Shown piece by piece: positions 57,364 through 64,000 of a stretch of DNA of 64,000 nt (the first letter of the stretch is position 1; each line of letters starts with the position of its first letter). The DNA is from Sporodiniella umbellata (taxonomy: Eukaryota; Mucoromycota; Mucoromycetes; Mucorales; Rhizopodaceae). The DNA is taken from NCBI GenBank assembly GCA_025677835.1, contig JAIXMR010000069.1:62001-126000 (forward strand). The letters are read 5' to 3'. A model generated the notes under the pieces. That model ran no database searches, was not told the DNA's origin, and was given only the letters and a program-made list of their open reading frames with translations. A program made the position numbers and the translations under genes.

Positions 57364-58320
57364 TCCATACACGATTTGAAGTGATTATCGTCCAAGGTGG
57401 TGTAACATTGCCCCTCATTAAGGATGTAGCTGAGACCTTCACGGACTTCTTTTTCTGAGTGGACATTCTTCAGCTTTTCCAGAATATAGTCTATATGCAC
57501 ACCGTCTTCTAGGTGGTGTTGATCCTTCAAGATATCCATAATGCGATCAGAGACACTGTTGCTAGATGCCTCGACGTACAAACTGTTTTTCTGTAGAGAG
57601 CATTGCGATCAGCAATCAGCCTGCCAGTTTCTTTCTTTCTTACCTTGCTAGGCTTGGTGTAGCTGATGTGTGAGTGAATAGCTTCTAACAAATGATAGGT
57701 GATTTCATTGTGGTCAACAATGGGTCGGATGGTGAAAGCTACAACATTGGTACGCCCGTTGAATTGACCCAAACGACCATAAACGCGTACATATGCATCG
57801 GCCCTATCTTTCGCTATGAGTTGAACTGGAAAGTTGTAACCTTTTTTTTTTTTTTTTTGGCTTACACAAGCGAATGGCGGTCTTCACTTTCTTCTTCAGT
57901 TTCGTTTTGTTCAATCCATCTTCTGACATCCACAGATCCAGTTCCGTCTTCGATTGTATAAACAGTGTTCATTTGAAGTGTATGAATGTTACGAATAATA
58001 CCAATAAAAGTAATCTATTGACCTATTAGCCTTGCTTTGTTCAAAGAAGGCACCCATTTACTTTCGGTTTACCTGTGTACAGTCAGCACCGTCAACTTTA
58101 CAAGAACCTTCTCCTGTTTGTGTATCGGCCGTCTTGATCTGCTTTATTGTGACTGGTCTCAAAGTTTGTTCAGGCATAGGTTTCTATAGAGATTAGTTAG
58201 ATTCAACAGCTGTTTTTCTTTTTTTCTCTCTTTCTCTTTTTTTGGTTCATTTACTCTTGCAAATCCACCTTCACTGCTTCCACTATCAAAGTTGTTGCTC
58301 ATGTATCCGTTGCCTTCCAT
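57360..58320 (-). CDS. RFA2: Replication protein A 32-kDa subunit
   Basis: Exons 58320-58255, 58183-58073, 58014-57866, 57803-57644 and 57590-57360 give 238 aa (family about 240-280). The N-terminus MEGNGYMSNNFDSGSSEGGF is the Ser/Gly phospho-region of RPA2. The OB fold (DBD-D) shows LRPVTIKQI, ITFIGIIRNI, YTIEDGTGSVDVRRWIEQ, YVRVYGRLGQFNGRTNVVAF and IVDHNEITYHLLEAI. The C-terminus (DGVHIDYILEKLKNV, VREGLSYILNEGQCYTTLDD) is the winged-helix protein-docking domain. RPA coats ssDNA in replication and repair. Exon 4 must begin at 57803 (after GATAG) to keep frame with the donor at 57865. Confidence 0.93.
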
Positions 58321-58536
58321 TATTTTCTGTAGATTAGTTTTGAATAAGTAAAAAAAAAAAAGACGTTAATTCGCGTCTGCGCAAGTTTTTTTTTTTTTTT
58401 TTTGATTATCCGCGTTTTTTTTTTTTTTTTTTTTTTTCAACTAAAAAGTCAGTCCAATAAGATTGTACTATGTCAAAATAAAGCCTGACAATTTATTTCC
58501 CCTCTTTTTTTTTTTTTTTTTTTTTTACAAAATTAG

Positions 58537-59801
58537 ATGTATTTAGACACCCTAAAGCTTGAGCTCCATACAAGCTATGGAGCCTTGGTGGGCTTAGCGT
58601 TTGTATCGGTTTACTCTGGATGCATAAGCTCCATTTACAATATGAAGAGGCCTGACAACGCGCCAAGGACCACACCTTCAGCGTCACCTCTGGAAGATTC
58701 CGACGATGAAGAAGTTGCGGAAAGTATAAGCTCTGGACAGACCTTTGCGTTTCCTATTGTTGGCTCAGCCATTCTGTTTTTGATTCATTTTATCTACAAC
58801 CATGTCCATAAAGATTATGTGGACTATGCACTCACCATCTACTTTTCTTTTGTTGGTTATGCTGCCGTTAGTAAAACGACTATGGACCTTGTAAGATCAA
58901 CCGTTCCTCTCAGTCTTTTGAAGTCTGTCGATCGATACAAAGTGACGATTTCTAAGAGATCCAAAAGTAACAAAGAGAAAAAAAAGATAGAGCACGGATT
59001 CTTATATACGTTATTTCCAAACTAGATTTATCTTACTTTCATTTTACTTTGGTTCATATGATCGTTCTGTGGGTTTCGGTTGGACTGTCAGTTTTCTACA
59101 GTCTTAGCAAGCATTGGATGCTATCCAACTTGATTGCGCTCTGTATTGTCCGGAGTGCTATACAGCTGTTTTCGTTAGATTCATTTAGAACTGGTTTTCT
59201 TTTGACTAGCGGATTATGTGTATATGATCTTCTTTGGGTCTTTTATCCTCCTTTACAGGCACTTGACTCACTCGATTTACCTGTTCGACTAGTATGGCCC
59301 GAAGATGGCGGATTTGCACGATTGGGGCTTGGAAACATGATTATTCCTGGACTACTGATCGCGTTGGGATTACACTATGATCGTCAGAGAACATGGAAAT
59401 CCCAGCCAGTTGGACCCTTTGGATCCCAAGACTTTTCAAAACCTTACTTTGTTGTTTCTCTAATGACTTTTACACTGGGAACAACGATTTGTTTCGGAAC
59501 ACAACAGGCTACGTTTGCATGGATTGCTCCTGCCTGTGCTCTCACTCTGGCTCTCACAAGTGTTTTACGTGGCGAAGACCTCTTTGCTTACAGTACACAG
59601 AGTGTGCCTAGAGTCATTCACCGTAAAGTAACCACTGAGAAAAAAAAGACAGCCAGAACAACGCCTACTCAAGGGGAGCCTATCAAAGAACTCGAACCAA
59701 AGGTGGTGGAGCAAAAAATACCTTTGCAAACACATGAACTTGTTCATCAAAAACCGGTGGAGGTTGAAAAAAGCAAAAAGAAAAAAAAGGGCAAGAAATA
59801 A
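58537..59801 (+). CDS. Presenilin/signal-peptide-peptidase family protein with GLGN motif
   Basis: Exons 58537-58966 and 59026-59801 give 401 aa. Architecture follows signal peptide peptidase: several N-terminal membrane helices, then HWMLSNLIALCIVRSAIQLF, the YD motif CVYDLLWVF (Asp211), RLVWPEDGGFARLGLGNMII where the second catalytic motif GLGD reads GLGN (Asn247, codon AAC at 59334-59336), and the PAL-type APACALTLALTSVLRGE before a Lys-rich tail (KSKKKKKGKK, an ER-retention-like KKxx end). The intron is required to restore frame. Loss of one catalytic Asp predicts an inactive protease unless the base is an error. The PEN-2 gene starts 46 bp after its stop. Paralogues cannot be seen here. 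Confidence 0.9.
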
Positions 59802-59847
59802 AAAGTCCGTCTTTCTCTCTTTCTCTCTTTTAAAGTGTGTATGGGCG

Positions 59848-60226
59848 ATGGTGAAATTAGACAAGATGAGCTCTGAAGAGCATGTGTCAATATCTAAAAA
59901 GATGTTTTATGGAGGCTTTGCTTTTTTACCGTTTCTTTGGCTAGTCAATTTCATCTACTTTTTTAGTACCTCACGAAAAGCAGATTCACCAAAAGAACTC
60001 AAGAAATGTAAACTGGTTTCGTTGATTTGCCATTTGTTAACCTTTGATTATCAACTTTTTTTTTTTTTTTTTTTTTTTTGGAATTTTAGATATTTATTTG
60101 TCATTGACTGGTTGTATATTTTGGTTTATTTTGACAACTACTTGGTATGCTTTGTATGTAACTAAGCGGATTAGCTGGGGAGACACCGCCGATCGTATTA
60201 CAGTAGTGATACCCAAAGGAATTTAG
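59848..60226 (+). CDS. PSENEN: PEN-2, gamma-secretase subunit
   Basis: Exons 59848-60007 and 60090-60226 give 98 aa (human 101). The core MFYGGFAFLPFLWLVNFIYF is nearly the animal sequence (YYLGGFAFLPFLWLVN), followed by a short loop, YIYLSLTGCIFWFILTTTW as the last membrane segment, and a C-terminus with RISWGDTADRITVVIPKGI, matching the W-G..GD....TIP.G end of PEN-2. PEN-2 completes and activates gamma-secretase with presenilin, nicastrin and APH-1. It directly follows an SPP/presenilin-family gene on the same strand. Fungal PEN-2 is rarely discussed; the C-terminal IPxG and central GGFAFLPFLWLVN make the call secure. Convergent with the dioxygenase, 52 bp apart. Confidence 0.95.
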
Positions 60227-60278
60227 ATAAAAAAAAAAAAAAAAAAAAGAGGGGGGCAATATTTATAAACACCAAACG

Positions 60279-61674
60279 TTATGCGGAAGGTTTCAAACGA
60301 TAGGGGGCAAAGTCTTTTTCTGTTGCAGGTATAGGTGGATCAGCACTTGCAATGTTACATTGATGAAAGATTCTTTTATCCGTATCATTTAAACAGCCGA
60401 CTACGGAATGAAGTAGACCGCGGTTGTGAAAGATGACAAAATCGCCATCTTCCCATTCATGAGCCAGTACGTTTTGTGGGCTGATACCCGGTCGTTGAAG
60501 GTCATTTAGGATTTCTCTTACTTTTTTCAAATCACCCACGGGCTTTCCATCAATGATCAGATCCTCTACGGCTACAGGATGCACCTGCAAATGAATCTTG
60601 TTTGTCACTGGGTTTTTCCAAAGCTAGAAAAACACAAAGTGAGTCTTTCTCTTGGAGAAAATAAGCGGGATGGGACTTACCAAGGGATAGATCTTGATAT
60701 CTTCTTCGTTTATCTCAGGCAGCTGATCTCTTGGCAATTCTTTTCCTTCACTCACAATACCTAAACCTGTGGAACGGGCTTTGGCTTTGGACATCCAAAG
60801 ATAGGGATGAGGGGCATATTTCGCCTTGGTTTTAAAAGCCAGCTCTTTCATTTCAGGAGATAGGATTTCAAAGGCTTTTTGTCCAGAGATAACTAACAAA
60901 AAAGAGATAAGCCATAAACCCCTTCTCGTTATCTACTTACAAGCGGTGGTACCCAACTGAACTTCAAGTTCATCTCCCGTCCCATCATCGTAGCGCACGA
61001 CTTCTCTTCTTGATTTCTAGAGTGTGTTGATCAACAAACGCTTAGTTTTGTTTTGCACACACAAAAAAAAAAAAAGGGGCAGGTATCTCTACTTACAGGG
61101 TTTTGGATACCAAACAAAGTGGTTATTTTGGGAAGCTCAAGTTTATAGAGAGCAGCGTCCATATGCCATCGATAGAAGCGAGTGTAACCAGCATCTATTT
61201 GATCTTGAGTTAATGGAGTATGATGAAAGATAGTATGGCTTGGATGGGTCAATTTTCTTTCCTCCACACCATAGTGGTCTTGGACTGTGCCATGACCTAA
61301 TAACTGAACCTTGGGTTCTACACCCAAAGGTGAGATATCACGAGAAATGATGGACTGAGCAGCACGGCTTTGGCTTCCATGGCCATAAATGTCCATGTTG
61401 TTTGGATCAAAACGTTTGGTAAGCTCGTATTGAGTCTTGGGAGTGACATGACCTTGGTTTCTTACAACGATCACCTGGTAAGTATAAACAGCCTCAAGCA
61501 ACTTTTCAAAGTCATAGTCTTTATATATATATGAATGGGTACATACACACATGTCAACCGATTTCTTTTACACTTACCGCTAAGCGTTTCCAAGTCAAGA
61601 TCGTTTACAATAGCACCAAAGTCAACACCAGATTGCTTTTTGTTAGGAATAATAGGGTTAATAGTAAAAGTCAT
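60279..61674 (-). CDS. xanA: Fe(II)/2-oxoglutarate xanthine dioxygenase
   Basis: Exons 61674-61578, 61518-61097, 61016-60941, 60892-60681 and 60623-60279 give 383 aa. TauD/TfdA-type fold with the fungal XanA wording: QVIVVRNQGHVTPKTQYELT, FDPNNMDIYGHGSQSR, RFYRWHMDAALYKLELPKIT (Fe-binding His-x-Asp), TTAFISGQKAFEIL, VAVEDLIIDG, and WEDGDFVIFHNRGLLHSVVG with the distal His, and a 2OG-binding Arg (DKRIFHQCNIAS). XanA converts xanthine to urate using O2 and 2-oxoglutarate, replacing the molybdenum enzyme; it is restricted to fungi and some other microbes. Expected to be cytosolic and nitrogen-regulated; I did not identify GATA-site clusters with confidence. Confidence 0.92.
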
Positions 61675-62211
61675 ATTTGTTTCGAGATATGTAAATTAAT
61701 TAAATAAAGAAAAAAAAAGAAGAAGAAAGGTGTGTTTAATAAATATAAAAACATTGATCAAAACAAAATGAGTGGATACCGGAGCCGCGATATACGCACA
61801 TGCGTATATATCCATTTATCAATATACACTGTATATAATAAATAGGTTTTTGCTCTTTGCTTCCCATCAAGCCTGATGGCTGCGCTTACTTTTTTTTTTT
61901 TTTGGTTGAATTCAGTTAGAGTAGCAAATCAGATCCTTTTCTCCAGGACAGTTGGATACCAGTCAAACGCTCTACTGTTTATTTCAACAGAAAGGAAATC
62001 TTTACGATGGTATAATTAATGCAGTTGACATTCAAAACCCTTCTAGCAGCTCCGATTAAAGATAGCATCCTTTTTAATGAGTTCCAGAATCGTAACAGAG
62101 TGTGTGCACCCAACTTTGATTGACCGCGAGCTGTAGTGAGAAAGAATCGATACGCCCTTTTGGATGACGACTGAACAAAGGATGTGATATAACCATCACT
62201 TAATTCTTACC

Positions 62212-62252
<41 letters not shown>

Positions 62253-64000
62253 GATATGCAGCCTATTTTCCAAGTCAACGTTTGCATCCGATTCAACTAC
62301 AGGTGTGTGAAAAAAGATGTTTCTTAGAAGCTGTGGGAAAGGCACTTTGCTATTCGTTATGATTTTAGACAAATACGAACTGTGTATCAGCTGACCCCTT
62401 TTTTTTTTTTTCTTTCCCTAAATAACTCTGACATACGTATGGGTGTATCAAATAAGAATAGAACGCTTAAAAAGGTCAAAATAACCTATTTCGATTTATC
62501 TCGCATCACACACGGGTAAAAATCCAATGATTGAGGCATGTGCAATGGTGTCATTTTGTAATAAAGAGTGTTTGTTACCGCTTGTGTTAATCACTCAGAG
62601 AAACAAAAGGTGACAAAGTTTAATGAACCAAGGTGATTAAAAAAAAGTGTGTAAAACAGACTTTATAGAGTTGTAAGCTTAGCGAAAAGAAAAACAAAAA
62701 AAGAAAAAGGCTTTTCATTTATCTTCTTTCAGGAACAAGACAATAGGAGAGCTGATTAGTAATAGAGAACTTTTGTGCGTTTTTATATAAAAGGCAAGAG
62801 TCAATTGAAAAGGAGAAGGACGCGAGGGGTTAAAAGAAGATAATTTAGGGGGGGGGAGGTAGACTATTGGCCCATCGTCTTTTATAAAATAGTCAAGACT
62901 GGTTCTGAAGTACTTTCCCTTTGACAGTTACAATCGATACATGTTTTTTATTTATAAATTTTCCATATAAGGGAAAATAAAATCCATACGCAGGCTAAAG
63001 TGGTCTGTACACTTTCTCTGCTATTAAAAAGAGAATAAAATGTCGTTATGAGTTATGTGTAGAAGTCAATAAAAAGAAAAAAAAATACTTGGAAGCAACA
63101 CTCCATGTTGTTTAAAACGATTCGTTTTTGAATGATAGTTTTAAACTTCATTTATTAGAACTCTATTTTTTTTTTTGCAACATTCACTAATTTGACCTTT
63201 TGAATGATTATACAATTCACTTGGGCGAGTATCCTCACAAGCAACACGAGTTTGAGGCATTGTAGTCTCGCCTACTGTGAAGAACAGTCTTTCTGTCCCA
63301 CCCTTAACTAAGTTTTTGGTTGAGTTCAGGGCTATAGACACATAAAGTGACAGCCCCTTTTTATATAATGTTTAATATGCCGGTTTGTAAAATAGAAACA
63401 AAGTATGTTTCAAAAAATTAAGGAGCAGACACTGTCTAAACTTTTATTCATTCTTTAACTAAAGCAAAGTTGGCGTGGTGTCAATGACAGTATGGGTCTC
63501 CTGATAAATTAGCCCACAATATACCATCCATGTGTCGTTGCTATTGACAAGGAAACTATTATTATAAAAGTTTCAGCATCTACAACTATTTGAGATTTAG
63601 AATACTCTCATTAGTCTCGACAGGTCATGAAACAGTCTTGTTTTCAAACTGATTAAAAACTGTAGCTTAATCAATGCAGATCCTTTGCTTGTTATCCACA
63701 GGTAAACCCAAGGGCGCACGATCGATATCAGTCTTTACTTGTATAAATTAAACTGAAAATGGTTGAGTGAGTTGGGCGGTCTACTGATTCTCATGAATCA
63801 TCATTCGCTGGCTTACAGAGATGGGTCTCACCAATAAAGCGCGAGTGCTCTTCAAGCTGAGAAAACCAACCGAGCCATGTAAGCGCGTTTTATAAAAGAC
63901 GATGTAGAAGTCGTTTATGGGAAGAGATACCTGCAATGTATTCATACCAACTGGGTCGAAATGCAGCAAGCCTTATAACACACACCCTATCCCATTCTTC
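61675..64000. other. Gene-free right end of the window
   Basis: About 2.3 kb upstream of xanA. It contains a T39 run at 62213-62251 and a G/A-rich patch near 62815-62860. Two minus-strand frames of 62-66 codons (63341-63141, 63969-63781) have no recognisable domain. No tRNA found. Confidence 0.5.
62213..62251. repeat. Poly-T tract of 39 bases
   Basis: Uninterrupted T run in the intergenic region; like the other long homopolymers here its true length is uncertain. Confidence 0.8.

Noticed and set aside
57804..57825. Acceptor at TTCCAG for RPA2 exon 4
   Set aside because: It needs phase 1 whereas the good GT donor upstream leaves phase 2; the acceptor at GATAG (exon from 57803) fits.

Overview
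This window is nuclear DNA of a filamentous early-diverging fungus, most likely Mucorales (Mucoromycota). It has compact genes with many short GT-AG introns, long poly-T and poly-A tracts in introns and spacers, a rhizopuspepsin-type secreted aspartic protease, a fungal xanthine dioxygenase and an Ams1-type vacuolar mannosidase. It also holds genes that Dikarya usually lack: a CYRI/FAM49 Rac1 interactor, SMG8, a TMCO3-like exchanger and a PEN-2 gamma-secretase subunit. I rebuilt gene models by hand from splice consensus, reading-frame closure and family alignment recalled from knowledge. No search was run.

Layout. 1-8 kb: 3' end of a bHLH factor, a Ras GTPase, CYRI, Sem1/Dss1, an acidic orphan, prefoldin 4 and NFU1. 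8-12 kb: a gene-poor stretch with a short inverted-repeat element and a roughly 1 kb direct tandem duplication. 12-25 kb: a CaMK-type kinase, a Gcn4-like bZIP, a tandem-PH protein, a 28-exon alpha-mannosidase, ribosomal protein uS10 and a Ser-rich orphan. 25-35 kb: a TMCO3/Kef-like cation/H+ exchanger and three paralogous SAM-methyltransferases, one divergent from a tandem pair. 36-42 kb: the aspartic protease, then about 5 kb with only scattered exon-like fragments. 42-52 kb: a LEA2-type membrane protein, a coiled-coil protein, a PhnP-like metallo-hydrolase, SMG8 and a TBC RabGAP. 53-62 kb: a PPR protein, a GNAT, an ER J-protein, RPA2, a presenilin/SPP-family intramembrane protein, PEN-2 and xanthine dioxygenase. 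62-64 kb: no gene recognised.

How genes fit together. Most are independent housekeeping genes: proteasome, chaperone, Fe-S, translation, replication, NMD and vesicle traffic. Two groups look functionally linked. One is the methyltransferase family (28.7-34.5 kb), where two copies share promoter sequence and a gene-conversion-like tract. The other is the SPP-like gene immediately followed by PEN-2 on the same strand. The SPP-like protein carries GLGN in place of the catalytic GLGD. Three same-strand gene pairs (RabGAP/SMG8, GNAT/J-protein, SPP-like/PEN-2) have only 46-54 bp between stop and next start, which makes shared or overlapping transcripts worth testing.

The most striking sequence-level oddity is in the Ras gene. 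Frame and the conserved effector loop can be restored only by an apparent 2-nucleotide exon followed by a GC-AG intron.
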